Of a DNA stretch of 64,000 bases, positions 11,821-24,739 are shown piece by piece. Position numbers and translations under genes: made by a program. This DNA is from Cucumis sativus. Taxonomy: Eukaryota > Streptophyta > Magnoliopsida > Cucurbitales > Cucurbitaceae. Under the pieces are notes generated by a model. That model did not search any database. It saw only the letters and a program-made list of their open reading frames with translations, and had not been told where the DNA came from. The stretch is taken from positions 25,963,489 to 26,027,488 of the forward strand of contig NC_026655.2 in the NCBI RefSeq assembly GCF_000004075.3, in the 5' to 3' direction. How positions within the stretch are numbered: position 1 is the first letter of the stretch; each line of letters opens with the position of its first letter.

Positions 11821-13714
11821 TTACAGAGAGATCCATACCAAGAAGACAAAGGTAGCTGCTCCTCCAGTAAGTCCCTTGGCCAGACTACGGATTTTTCTAG
11901 AAGACGTCTCTTCATAGCTGCAAATGATATTCACTGTGGTTAGCATGACCCTTTCCATGAGAAGATGAAAGTTGGATTTTATCTATTGAAATGACACTCA
12001 CATGACGTCTGAAAATAGCCATTGCATTAGATGATTGCATTAAAATTTGATCTAATCAAACTTCAAACTGAATTTATCAATAGTTTTCCATGACACGAAT
12101 CATCATCTAAACAGAGACAGATTATAACCATAGCCTACAATCGAAACATCTGTGTTTTCATTGTTGCAATTACATTCGTTCTAGCATCCTGTCACAACCT
12201 TTAAGTCAAGGATGACAAAAAATAGAAACTTCAGATCTTCAAGCTACCTTTTAAATCTACTACTAGAAAGAACATTGTTGTCCATATTACTGATTACTTT
12301 CCTTCAGTCAAAGAAGAAATGATTGTTCACTCATTGTTCCAATCACAGTCCATGTCAAGTATAGGAGATTCAGAAATGTAGGATATCCAAACCCTTTCAA
12401 TGGCAGGAGGTCCACCAACTACAATGGTGGAAGCTGATGCATAACATAGTCAAATGGTCTCATTTACAACAAAAGGAGAGAAAAAATTTAACACCACCAT
12501 TATCAATGACTCCTTACCATTATGCATTTTCCCGAGCATTTCAATACAGGATGAAAAAAAATGAACAGGTGGAATTAGGTAAAAAAATATTTGAAGAAAA
12601 CTAGAACAAATTTCTTCATTTTTCTTTTCAAATAAAATTTTGAAAAATATTGCGAGAAGAAATTCAGGACAGAGAGCAACTTCACTACTTCTAGACCAAG
12701 TAACAGGTGAAAGAAAATATCCTCAACAATGAACAAAGGACCTGTCCAAGAGTCAACCTTCCTAGAGTTTTGGATTAACCCCCTTGCTCAATATTAAAGG
12801 TGGAATGCTCCTATAACTGGAGGACTTCTATTGAACAAGCGTACAGAGGACTCTTCTTTACTGATGGTCAAGTTGACCCTCTTTTGCTGGAAGGTAGAAC
12901 ACAGATTTGAATTATGAAAACGAGTTCCACCCTAAGTTTCATTAAAAACATGGAGCCTCCTAGAAAAGAGCTTGGGGCTTTGCAACACACTCGTATCCAA
13001 TCTCTCGTGGCTTTCCATTTTCATCAATGGTAGCACAGTGAAAAGATTTTTCAATCCTGCCTCTTAATAACCATTAAATATAGATTTGAATCTTCATGCC
13101 CTAATAATATTAATTACATTGTGGCAGTCTTTCCAATGTATCTCTTCATCCATTTTGGGCACAACTCTCGACATGTTTTTTGTTTCACCCAAAAGACCTC
13201 GTGCCATTGAAAATAGTTCTCTTCACTTACATACCATATATCATCCTTGTTCTAGCCAACGTGGTACTTCGACCACACTCCAACATCTCTTCAATCAATT
13301 CTTAATGTAGTAACACAAAAACGTGTGAAAAAAACGAAAATGAGGATGATATTTGATCGAATGAATAAAGTTGCATATAATCTCCTCCCAAACCAAACAA
13401 TGGGTTATCTTCTAATTGGTATCACAGTAATCAAAGGGAATTAAGGCAGAAAAAAACGCCAGAAAGTAAATAGTAAAAGCATACAGACTCTGATCAACTT
13501 GAATAAAACGAAAAGGAATGCAAATTCATCATTTGACACTGAAAAACTAACATAACCCAGATTTCATTAAGCTAAAAAGCGAAAATTCCGATCGAACTTA
13601 CATAGAAGAGGAAGCGGCAACAATGAGGCCATAGAGGCGATCATTGAGACCCCAGTTGGGAAGGAAGAGTTGAGAAGGTGACTGGTAACAGGTTTGGGCG
13701 CCTGCAGAAGCCAT
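11821..13714 (-). CDS. Two-exon gene for a 69-residue unknown protein
   Basis: Exon 1 (13714-13602) and exon 2 (11917-11821, with stop) join in frame across a 1.68-kb intron. The intron has a GTAAGT donor and a TTTGCAG acceptor. The predicted product starts MASAGAQTCYQSPSQ and continues LFLPNWGLNDRLYGLIV. It then has a basic stretch around SSRKIRSLAKG and ends in a hydrophobic segment AATFVFLVWISL. The C-terminal hydrophobic run could be a single membrane anchor. I do not recognise the family. A GTATGG just after FVFL could act as a donor to a further exon, but reading through gives a stop six codons on, so the two-exon form is simplest. The evidence for a gene is the coherent join, the protein-like composition and the strong donor. 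It could also be a non-coding transcript. Confidence 0.5.
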
Positions 13715-14099
13715 GGTCAACGAAGTTACAAAATGCGAAATGGGAAAATCATTGAAATCAAAAGAAAAATGTTGGCAAAGAAATTCAATCTGAACTCACC
13801 ATCAAATGCAGTGAGGAGCAAAGAGATGGTTTCGAGTGGAATTGAAGAATGGAATGGAGAGCTTGGGAGAAGCTTTGGAGACTGTGAAGCTGAGCTGAAA
13901 TGTGAATGACAATGACTTGGACCGATTTTGACTATGAAGTTGTAGTTTTTTATTTTTGACCTACTCTTTTCTTAAATTTGAAAATTAGACCTTCAATGAA
14001 CTCTTTAGTAACTATTAATTCAACTCTTCAAACTTTGATAAACGTATAAATATTAAAAATAAATAATAGGATTGTTTTTAAAGAGTAAATGGTAAGATT

Positions 14100-14260
14100 G
14101 TAAAAAATATTTCCAAAACATATCATATTCTTAAATTATATCAATAATAGACACGGACTTCTATCGATGTCTATTAATGGCAAGGTAGAAACTAGTAAAA
14201 ATCTACCTATATTATTGATAAATTTTAAAATTTTTTGCTATATTTTGAAAATTTGGTGAT
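14100..14260. repeat. Dispersed repeat, copy with ATAGACA and TTGCTATATTTTG core
   Basis: It carries AATAGACA, CTATCGATGTCTATTAATGG and then TTTTGCTATATTTTGAAAAT in that order. The same order recurs near 32165-32260, and in reverse orientation near 55290-55390. Shorter relics are at 37190-37330 and 44220-44280. The element is non-coding. Confidence 0.6.
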
Positions 14261-15289
14261 TCGTTATGCCATAATTAAAAATGTTTCATTTTTCATCATT
14301 TTCAATTATAACAAAATGAATCAAAATTTTGTTATATTTTGTAAAAATTTGTAACAATTTTGCTATTTGAAATAGTTTCAAGAAAGTTTTTCTTTTTATA
14401 ATTAATTTTTGGACGTTGTTTTTAAGTAAATGGTCAAAAATGAAAATTACATTTAGTTAGGTAAGTTTCAAAATATTACATTTTTAGTAAAGTTTATAAT
14501 TTGGTTTCAATTTAGATTTTAAGTTCGAAATGTTGCAATGTTTGAGTTTTGTTTCAATCCTAGGTGTAAGGAGTTTTCTTTCTAAATACTCATTTTTTTC
14601 ATGAAAGTGGTAAAATATACTAGTTAATTTTAAAAAAATTTAATTAAGTTTCACTATTTTACTCAAACCTAAACTTTTAATTCAATCAGTCTTCCAACAT
14701 ATTAATTAAAGAAAACATGACATTTAAAAATATTTAAAAATTTATATAAATCATTGGTAAAAAATTTAAATTCAAAATTTAATTCAAATAAATCTTAAAT
14801 AAAATCTCAATTCTTATACATTTAAAGTTTAAATACTTTCAAAAAAAATATTTGTTATACATTTTTAGGTTATTTAAGGATTTAAAAATTATTTAATTTA
14901 ACATTAAATTAGATTTGATTTGTTTGGAAGTTTTTATAAATTTAATAAAATACATTTTAAAAAAATTATTTAAATTAAATTTATCAGAAATAATTTAGAT
15001 AAAATATTTGAAAGGTGAGAAACGAATAAAAAATAAAAATAAATAAATAAACATGAAACAATAAAATTAAAATAGAGAGTTAAATTTGAGGGCTAAATGT
15101 GTAAACTAATCATAATCATAATTAGTATTTAATTAAAATTAATTTTGTAAATAAAATAAATTAAAAGTAACATTCTTTTAAGATTATTAAATTAATTAAA
15201 AACAAACAATGTTTCATAAATAAAAGAGTAATTTTTAAAAATAATAAAATAATAAAACTATGGAGAGTTAAAAATGTAGGATTACGGGC

Positions 15290-15430
15290 AAGTAAAAAAG
15301 TTTACTAGAAGGAGGGAAGAGGGGTTATGATAAACCTAAAACAATGGTATGATAACTCTTCCTCCAAACAAGAGTTTGGTTACCATAACCATAACCCAAT
15401 AGTGATAATCCTTTGACCAAACAGCTCCTA
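15290..15430. mobile_element. Possible Tourist-like MITE fragment
   Basis: Read on the minus strand, the right edge begins TAGGAGCTGTTTGGTC, resembling the GGGCCTGTTTGG-type ends of PIF/Harbinger-derived MITEs. The interior repeats GGTTATGG and GGTTACC-type phrases. I could not find a clean partner end or a target duplication, so this is tentative. Confidence 0.3.
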
Positions 15431-17580
15431 AATCTTATAGATGAAATAAACTAAGAGTAAAAATGTAACATTTTTGGAACGTAAATATATAAAAAGATTT
15501 GCAAATACTTTGTCCACCGTTGTCGCTGCCACAAGCTGAGTCGCTCTCATTTCCTTATTTTTGGTGCTCTTTCTAAACTTGCACTTTTTTTCCACTCTTG
15601 TCACTGTCCAATCGGTAGAATCCTAAATCATTGATTGGTTCGAAGATAATTTTAATTATATAATTATATATTATCTAACATAGAAAAAAAAAAGTATTCT
15701 ATTATACCTATCGGACTGGAATTTAGAGAAAGAAGGAAGAGGAAAGGAGATCAACCAAGCGTCACTTTGAAAGGCAACAAGAAACAACCAAGCTTGTATG
15801 GAGTTAATATGTTTGAAGTTAGTAAATTTGTGTTTAGAACCTAGAATTATAACATGTAGTTTTTTAATAAATATGAAAATAAATAGATAAATTTTTATGG
15901 AAGAGTTACCAAATAAAGGTTCAAATTTCAAAAGTGTTTAATATTAAATTTAATTTTTTTTGTGTCAAGAGATAGATGACCAAACACATAATTTCTGAAA
16001 AATAAAAAATGAGCAAGGAGTTCAAATTTTTTTTAAAAAAAGTTTAACTAAAAAAAAGTTTAAAGAGTTCAACTGACCTATTTTTATTCATCGACAATTG
16101 AAGTTGATTGAAACAGTCAGTTCAGCGGTGAATTAATTGAAAAATCTTTTCGACTCCCAAACTATTATGATCAATCCCTAAGTCCAAGTGAGTGATTGAG
16201 TCCATGCTTCCAAAAAAACAATAACTAGCAACTGCATGCTTCTGATTTCAAATGCTTAATATAAGAGAGAACAAAAACAAAAAGAGAGATTAGCATTGGC
16301 CTGGGCTTTTTCTTTCTTCTTGTTGCCTTTCAAATTATCATACAACTAAAATTAGTTGGAGTCCTTTTTTTCTTTTTCCATTTTTTTTCTTTTGGTGTCG
16401 AAACCAAAGTGTTTGAAATCCAAATAGTACATACCAAAGGGCACTTTGACTCTGACTCTCTCCATATATATGAAGCCTAAAAATTAAAAAAATTAAAAAA
16501 ACCCAAAAACAAAACCTCTCCAAGTGAATATTTGGATTAACACTACTACTAACTACTACAGCACATTCATTTTGCTTGCTCTGATAAATCTCTAACTGCA
16601 CCCAACTTTGTTACAGCAGAGAAAGAGAGCTTCTTGTAGTTCCTGAATGATATGCCACAAATCAATTTGGAGAAGTAAGACCAAATCAATATAATTTCAA
16701 AAACCCCACTTCCCACCAACTCATCATCTATCTATCTACTGCCATAACCTGAAACCAATACAGCAACATAAAGGAAAAATATCCTCAGTTTCATCAAGGA
16801 GAAATGAAAAGGAAACGTCTATTAACACCAGAGCTTAAAAAAAATGTAATGGCAAATCCAAGGCTTAGTAATTTATGGATTAATGGCAAAAAAAAAAAAA
16901 AACAACAGTACACATTCAACACAAGGAACTTCTCCACTACTCCACTCAAACACTGTTTTCGATCTAAGAAGCATGGGCACTCTCCGTTTTAAGACGTATG
17001 TCCGTGTTGGACATGCTTTGGACTCGCAGACATGTGGAGACATGTTTATGACATGCTTGAGAAATTTTTTTAAAGAGAAATGGTCCAATTTAAAGCTCAA
17101 ATCAATTATATGCTGAACTAAAATTTTTGAGACAGAGAGACCAACCTTTTCACCAAAGATAAAGCATAAACATAAAAAATTGAAGTTAGAAAAACTTAAA
17201 TGATTCATCACCTATAATTGTTAATTAACTTGAAATTTTATGTTTCTTAGTGGGGTGCAATTAGTATTTTATGTTAAATTTGTATATATCTTAAAAAATA
17301 ATAATAGATAAAGAGTATCTCTAATGTGTTCGTGTCCTAGTTTTAGTATGCTTTTGGCATACTTTGGGTGTTGGCCATTTCATCTTTAACTAATCTAATT
17401 CGTGTGATTTATAACTAGTCCCATCATTCTATGTGGCCTATTTGAATGATCTATCAAGCCACTACACAGTTTAATAAGAACTGTGGGGAAAGAAGTTTCA
17501 TCATTAGTTATGAAGAAAAAATCGTGGAACAAACTCTATATTTGAAATTTTTGTTTCTTAAACAAGAAATTATCGAACCT

Positions 17581-20500
17581 TTAATCGTCTCCTGAAGATT
17601 CACATTCTCTGTTCTCTGGCACATTCTGATCGATGAATTGTTGAATTGTTCTCCAATAATGATCGCCGCCGGCCAGCCAAGTGTCCATATGCATGCCAGA
17701 TGGGAAGTCAACGAAGAGACAACGGTTGTTATGAGCAGCTGCTTTGGCATACAGCATCTGCATGTGGACTGGGGGAACCATCTCATCTTGTAATCCAGAT
17801 AAGAAAAGAATTGGCTGCTTAATCTGCAGAGATGGTTTCAAAAATAGCAACTTACAATTACAACCAAAGCAAGCAAATCATGTCGAAAAAACTGATATTT
17901 TGAACTGTTAAGCCCCACCTTGCCAACTACATCAATGGTGCTCCATGGAGAACGCACAAGAAAATTGAGAACCTTGGGACCTTTTGATCCAGGGCCTCCA
18001 ATAAACCACTTTAGAAAGGGTAGCAAAACTCCAGCCATATCCAAAATTGAAGTGAAAGTATTTTCTAATATCAGTGCAGCAACCTGTAATTCAGAATATA
18101 GTAAACAACCAACAAAATGCAGAATAAAAAGCACAAAAGAGCTTGAAGAAGATCAACAAATCTTAATGTAGTTTATGACAGTAAAAAATTGATAGTGACA
18201 CTGGACACGGAACACATTTTGATTCGAAAACTCATAGTAAATCTCTAGGCATCTTTATCATGACCGATAGAGGCTATACAAGGAGCTGTCAATAGGCAAA
18301 CCGTAGCCCTCCAAACAATACCTTGTCAGGGTTATTTTTGGTAAGAACCGCTCCAACTGCACCCCCAAGTGACCTTCCAAACACTAGTATCCTAGACGTG
18401 TCAATGTCGGTCCTTTGAGAAAGATGATCCAATGCAGCCTACTCAAGTGCAATAAAAGCATAATGTTTTCAGTTACACTTGTTGAAAAAAGAAATAACAT
18501 ATGAAAAGAGAACAAGTGTAATCACAGAAAGCGGCTCCGTAAATCTATAGAAAAAAGATAAATAGATTCCTATGAAGATGTGAAAAACTTGTTATTGGAT
18601 CAATCATAGCATCGCCGGTCACGACCCTTCAGCTATCGACAATGTGGCATTGAACCGATGTTGGAAAAAATAAAAATGAAAACCAAAGCACACCTGAGCA
18701 TCTCTAGTAATTCCATGCTGAGAAGGATAACCATCACTTGCTCCATAACTGATTGAGGTCAAATGGCATCAGTGATCATTCCATTAAAATAGTAGCAGTA
18801 TATGTATATCAATGAACATATTTGCTGCTGGAACATATTAAAAGGCATACTTGCACTTGTCAGATTTATGTAAAATAACATACCCTCTATATGAAAGCAT
18901 GAAAACATTGCACTGTAACCTTTGTATCATGATGCGGACCATTTCAAGACGATGGGCGATGTCTAGAGCAGGAGGTCAAGGTAAAAAAATAGGAATCTAT
19001 CCCAAAAAGCCATCAGCATAACTAATATACACTAGACTATTTTTTTAATTACCAAATATATATAGTTAAGAGTAGAGAATTCAGACGTGCATCATGAACG
19101 AAATTCTAATCAAGATGTTTAAAGAATGCTCCAACATGTAGTTCACAATAATTTTCTCGTATCTAATTTCCACAAAGATGGCCATGACAATCAGGATACT
19201 TCCAGCATTTTCTTGGAAAAAAAGAATGGTAGGACCTGCAAAACAGCAATACCACAAAGTAAGTCTTGAAAAGTTACCCCCACATTAAGGTAAATATGTA
19301 AACCCAAAGAGGGAACAGGAAAGTAAGCATTATGAATTAAGCTGTTGATGGGTGAAAAACAGGCAAATATACGGTTAAAATAATCTGGAAGAAAGATATA
19401 TGAAAGAAGAATATCCCTATAACTAATAAAACAACTGATGACAAGGATGTATGAGAAAATCCACTTTAGGAGTTATAACTAATAAAACAATTGACGAGTC
19501 TGCAACCACCATGGCAGATGGAAATTTTAAAAGATGTTAGAATCTGCAAGGAAAAATCTCTATTTCTTGATTCAAAGTAAGCCCCAATCATCTAGGGAGT
19601 CTTTTAAAAAAATTTAGGTGACTGTGAATCTGGATTCCTCTCTAGAAGTATTTCATTACAATCTTGCATATTCCACCACCACAAATATAACAACAAAAAG
19701 GACCTCATAAACAATGTCGTCTACAGTTTTTCTGATACCCCTTTTGCATCAGCATTTTTCTCATTTCAACCTTCAACAAGAAATATTAAACTTCACCACT
19801 GTCCACTTAAATCCAGTAATGTGATATCAGCAACGTGAATACTAAATTCCATATACATCCAATACATTGTCTCTAACGTTTAAAAGAACTTTTACATTCC
19901 CAGGCACAAATACCCATCACGAGATTCCTGAAACAAGTACACCGCCATCTCACCCCAATACACAGGTCCCAAATATCTACATTCTCAATCAACCTCAATT
20001 CCCTTCACTTTTAAGCTAAATTTATATTCCACAGATTTGATCAGCTAAGCATTCGAACTTACTCACAAAGAAATGATCAATCGACCATCCCAATAGACCT
20101 AATCATCAATCTCTTCCCTCCATTTCACACCACTCTCTTCAGAAAGAGAAACATAAAACAAATTCATCTCGATAACTAATCAAACAACCCAACCACAAAA
20201 CAAAACTAAGATCCGCCAGTTCCAGAACCAGAAATTAGCTCAGAGTCGCAAAAAAACGAGAACATACCCACATCACCTAAACCCTACCAGCAAAATCCAT
20301 CATAATTCAATCAAGATAAATCTCAAAAAGAGAAGAATCAAACCTCGGCAATCGGGGAAGAGTTTAATGAACCACGAGTGAAGCCGGACTCCATCAGAAG
20401 ATCGAAGCCATACATCCTCATAAACAAGGCGAAGCCGAGATGGGGTAATCGCATAAGATTTAGTAAGTCCAGGAAGAGCAGGCACATAAACCAATCTCTC

Positions 20501-20581
20501 TTGAAAAGCGACCAGCAACGCCATTCCTGCGACCACCAAACCTCCAACGCCATAAAGCAACGCACTCACATAAGAAACCAT
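17581..20581 (-). CDS. WAV2: WAV2/Bem46-type alpha/beta hydrolase
   Basis: Arabidopsis WAV2 limits root bending in response to environmental cues. It is a membrane-anchored alpha/beta-hydrolase of the Bem46/ABHD13 group whose substrate is unknown. The exons are 20581-20344, 19235-19200, 18962-18884, 18748-18694, 18438-18322, 18083-17919 and 17823-17581. They join in frame to 310 residues, against about 308 in Arabidopsis. Residues 7-27 form an N-terminal membrane segment. The nucleophile elbow is GRSLGG with Ser159. The other likely triad members are Asp243 in GLQDEMVPP and His275 in PSGMHMDTW. ENTFTSILDMAGVLLPF and the oxyanion region ILFFQENAGN are also present. Exon 2 is only 36 bases long, so automated prediction may miss it. 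The acidic tail NRECESSGDD is variable in the family. Confidence 0.95.
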
Positions 20582-21369
20582 ATTCGATTCCTCTCCCTGT
20601 TGCCGTCGTTTTCCACCGATTTGAAAATTGAAAATTGAAAATTCAGGGTCGGTGGGAAATGGGGAAATTCATGAGATTTTGAAGAAGAAAGAAGATGTAA
20701 GACGTGAGAAGATGAGTTGGGTATGAAGTTCAGAGGAAAACTAAACTTGGGTCGGTGTTGGATTTGCCATTGAAGAGTTATACAGTGAGTGCCTGTTCGT
20801 GTTCTTCGTACAGTGACATCGGCAAGCAGTGGTAATGGTCTATGACTATGGCTATGGCGCTACTTCTAATCTCTTTTTCTTGGCAAAAAAAAAAGTGAAA
20901 TGATTTTCAATTATGAAATATGATCCAAAGTCTTTTTATATATATATTTAGTATCATATTGAACCCTTTGATTTATAGATATGTTGACATATTAATGGAT
21001 ATTTACATCTTTGATCACAACTAGCAAACATCTTTTTGTTAAAATCTTGATGGTCCATCTCAATCTAAAACAATTGAGAAAAACTATTTCAACCAACTTT
21101 CTAAAATTTCCTAATTGTGGAAGGTGAAAAAATTTTAAGTTAGTTTTGACTATTTCTCATTCTCATTTCTAAGAGGGTGCTAGTTTTGAAGGGTAATCGA
21201 TGGTTCGATTCGGATCGAGTGTCCTATTTAGGCACTAAAAAAATCCATCATTGATATGAAATTATTTTTTGAAGAGGGAAGGTTTGATCCTAATCTTCAT
21301 AATCATTATACTAAAAAATATAAAAACTTATTACAATCACACATAGCTTGTGTACGACTATGGGCAGAT

Positions 21370-21545
21370 ATATTAAGGAGCACGTTCTCCCTCACATTCC
21401 CAACTTTTGTATTTCAATATTAGTTTTGAAGTGTCAAATTACAATATATCTTAAATAATGTGTTTTTTTATTATATTATATATTTGGTATACTGGTTGTG
21501 CCCTTTTAAAATCCCAAGGTTTTGAGTTCTTAACTATTTGAAACC
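21370..21545 (+). repeat. Dispersed repeat, forward copy of an inverted pair
   Basis: It shares an ordered series of phrases with the reverse complement of 24740-24950: TATTAAG, TTTTGTATTT, AATATTAGTT, AGTGTCAAATTACAATA, ATCTTAAATAATG, GGTTGTGCC, AAATCC and TTTTGAGTTC. The later part resembles tRNA-like A- and B-box sequence, so a tRNA-derived SINE-like origin is possible. It is non-coding. Confidence 0.65.
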
Positions 21546-22700
21546 AAAGACATTGGCTCCTTTATGATAGATAGTTTTGTGTTTCTAAAAAAATCAATGA
21601 GACATTTCATAGATTCTACCAATTTAGAATTTGTTTAAAATTGTTGATATTAAAGTATTGATATAATATTAAATTTACCCTATCGTCTATAGTTAATATT
21701 TTTAGGTCAATTGTTGATTTAATAGCTTGTATATGTTCATTTGCTTGAGTTGAACAACAACCATAAATAAAAATTCAAACTTTTAACCTAATCAACGATA
21801 TATTTCAATTAATTAAACTTTGTTTAGACCGATATATCAATTAAATGGTAGCTAATAAAGTAGTAATAGAGGTAGACCACTAATTATTTTCCACTCATTT
21901 TATTTAAAAGTTTTTTTAATTAATAAATAAAATAATGTTTTTTAAACCTTTTTCTTTTGGGTCAAAATGGTAAAAAGTTATTCCTTAGAACATCAATGGA
22001 TTCCACAAAGTGTTAATGTGAAATAAGTTTTATCTTTCATTACCATATTATTGTACTTTGAGTACTAAAAAAAGACCCATTTTGAAATAACTTTTCCCTT
22101 TATAATTCAAAACAATAAATAAAAATGACAAAATTAATGTCAAATTACAAGTTCACTTTTTTTAACTTTTAATGTTCAACTTGTAATTTTATGTTCAATA
22201 AATGTATGAATTAAAAAAAATGGTAAATAGGTTTGTGGGTATAAAATGCACCTGATATACGTGTCCAAACATACGTAGATGGATACATTAATTATTGTAT
22301 AATTATCTTCAATTAGAGACAGTCTTCTCTCGTAGACATATAAATGGTATTTATTCAATTTTTTTCTCAACAAATACATAGAATGTAATATGGATACCAA
22401 TGAATCAATTCGTGTGTAACCACCTCCCCTCAATAGTTGCATCTTATGACCATAAATTACATCGGACAACTATAATTGCAATATCTATTGATTTATAACA
22501 ACATCTACTCTTAATCTTTTTTGTTTTTCTCAATGAACACAAGAATAGACGCACTAGTCCATGTGTAATCATCTCCAATTAGATAGTCGTGTCTTATGAG
22601 TAAATTTTACATATTTGCCATTTTAAAATAAACGTCTAGAATGGATGCAAATCTATGGACAACTTCCTTCCTTACATCTTATTTGATAACTATTTTGTTT

Positions 22701-22778
22701 TTTTAAAAGCTAAACTTCTAAACTTTAATCTAAATTCTTTTTTTAAAAGCTAAGCTTCTAAACTTTAATCTAAATTCT
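22701..22778. repeat. Tandem 40-base duplication
   Basis: Two head-to-tail copies of a 40-base AT-rich unit beginning TTTTAAAAGCTAA differ at one base inside the aligned part (AAACTT versus AAGCTT). This is a recent local slippage or duplication. Confidence 0.85.
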
Positions 22779-24224
22779 AAAGTTTTACGGCATTTAAAAT
22801 TCAAGTCAAATTTTTAAAGAAAAAAACCGTTATAAACTTTATTTTTTTACTTTAACCAAAAATTCAAATGTTTCTTATAAAAAAAAAGGCAAGGCTAAAA
22901 TGGTCATTCATTGTGGGTGTAAAATATATGAAGGTTAAAAAGTTTGAGTGAGTAAATTTGAAAGGGTAAAATATAATTTTAGATTGATGAAAAGCAAATG
23001 AATAGTATAGGGATATGATTATGTTATTTATTTATATATTATTTTATTTTATTTTATTATTTATGTGAAGTAAATTATGACCAATAATAAAATAAATAAT
23101 TGATGGTCTTTTTATTCCCACAAAAATGGAAGAATTTTCAACTTTTGATCTGTCTTGAGACAACCAAGCAAGCCATGGAATCAAAAACAAATTCAAGAAA
23201 AAGTAGAAGTTAATGAGGAATCAAAGAGAAAAGAAAAACATGTGAAGAAAGTAATTGGTTATCATGCTAGTGGACCTTTGTATCAAACAATTAGCTGGTC
23301 AAGCCTAAAAGCCACCTAAACCATAGACCAATTTCTAAAATTACTAAATTGACCAAATGTGAACTTGGAAGGACAAACCTACAAGAAGAATAGGAGTTAA
23401 TTACGTAATTAGTTAATAATTTGGTTTTTATCCTACTTGTAATAAAACTCTATCAGCATATAAAGCATATATTATCATTCTAATAAACGATATAAAGTCT
23501 TGATTCTTTCAGGTTTCTCTCCTTTTGAATACTTAGGTTCCATCAAAACGTTCATTGTCCAAATAAAGGTTGTATGATCCAATGAAACCCATATTTTTAA
23601 GAAATCAATGTAAAATTTTTCAAGAAATTAGTTGAATATCATAATAATGTTGCTTAACAATTGATATCAATTTGAGTGTAACTTAATTGATTTGACGTCG
23701 AAAAAATGAATATTTGTGTTCGTGAAAAAACCAAGACTCATCTAAATATTGTTTTAATTGGCAATTTTTCTTTCTAAATATTGTTTAAATGAATAACGAA
23801 TTGAATTGTATAAATGCAGTGTCATGTTAACAATAATTTTGGTGAATTTTGTTCTCACTCACATTTACTTTTTGACCATTCTTTTGTTCTCTGCTTGAGG
23901 TTGAGAGAAATTTTGAACATTGAAGATGATTTATTTTTAACAAATCTGGTATTAGATTGGGTTTGAGTTAAAATATATTAACTAAACATAATCAAGACAT
24001 CAATATTATTTGAAAGTATTTAATCAACAAATAAATATGCCTTATCTTTCAATTGTTTGGATAGAGCCAACTTTAGAATTGGATTGGATCAGCCGGCTGT
24101 CCTGGCTAGGCCTGTCTATTGAAGAGGCTTAAATGACGTAAATTTAATTTAATGATAAAACTAAAATATAATTTTTTAAAACATATTTAGAAAACAAAAA
24201 GTCATATATTAAGATTTTCTTTGT

Positions 24225-24625
24225 GATTTTAGCGTGGTAGCATGGTAGGAACCCCTAAAGAGGTTTATTGTGGTCCGTTAGGGTTTCTGATTTTAGTGTG
24301 GTACGAACCCCTAAGGAGGTTTATTGTGGTCCATTAGGGTTTCTGATTTTAGTGTGGTACGAACCCCTAAGGAGGTTTATTGTGGTCCGTTGATTTCTGA
24401 TTTTAGTGTGGTACGAACCTCTAAGAAGGTTTACTGTGGTCCGTTAGGGTTTCTGATTTTAGTGTGGTACGAACCCCTAAGGAGGTTTATTGTGATACGT
24501 TAAGGTTTCTGATTTTATCGTGGTACGAACCCTTTAAGGAGGTTTATTGTGATCCGTTAAGGTTTCTGATTTTATTGTGGTATGAATCCTAACGAGGTTT
24601 ATCACCACGAACGCTAACGAGGTTT
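24225..24625. repeat. Minisatellite of seven ~56-base units
   Basis: Units start with GATTTTAG or a close variant at 24225, 24289, 24345, 24399, 24455, 24511 and 24568. The spacings are 64, 56, 54, 56, 56 and 57 bases. Each holds GTGGTACGAACCCCTAAGG, then GAGGTTTATTGTG and GTTAGGGTTTCT. The outer units are the most degenerate. It is GC-richer than its surroundings and has no conserved open frame. Confidence 0.93.
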
Positions 24626-24739
24626 ATCATTTGCCTTAAATAAAAAGTAACACCTAATTTTAGAATTCCTAGCTAGTTTTGATATTTTGACATAGAGTTG
24701 AGTCTAACAAGGACCCTTCTCATTCAAAGTAGAAGAAAA

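Larger units (their letters stand above)
13715..17580. other. Spacer between the small-protein gene and the WAV2-like gene
   Basis: No gene recognised. It contains one copy of a dispersed repeat (about 14100-14260), a Tourist-like element candidate (about 15290-15430), and AT-rich filler. Open frames in 15.6-17.2 kb are low-complexity shadows with no family resemblance. The last part below 17580 should hold the 3' untranslated region of the minus-strand hydrolase gene. Confidence 0.6.

Noticed and set aside
18595-18665. tRNA-like phrase GGCATTGAACC in a WAV2 intron
   Set aside because: No acceptor stem, anticodon arm or complete B-box spacing could be drawn around it.
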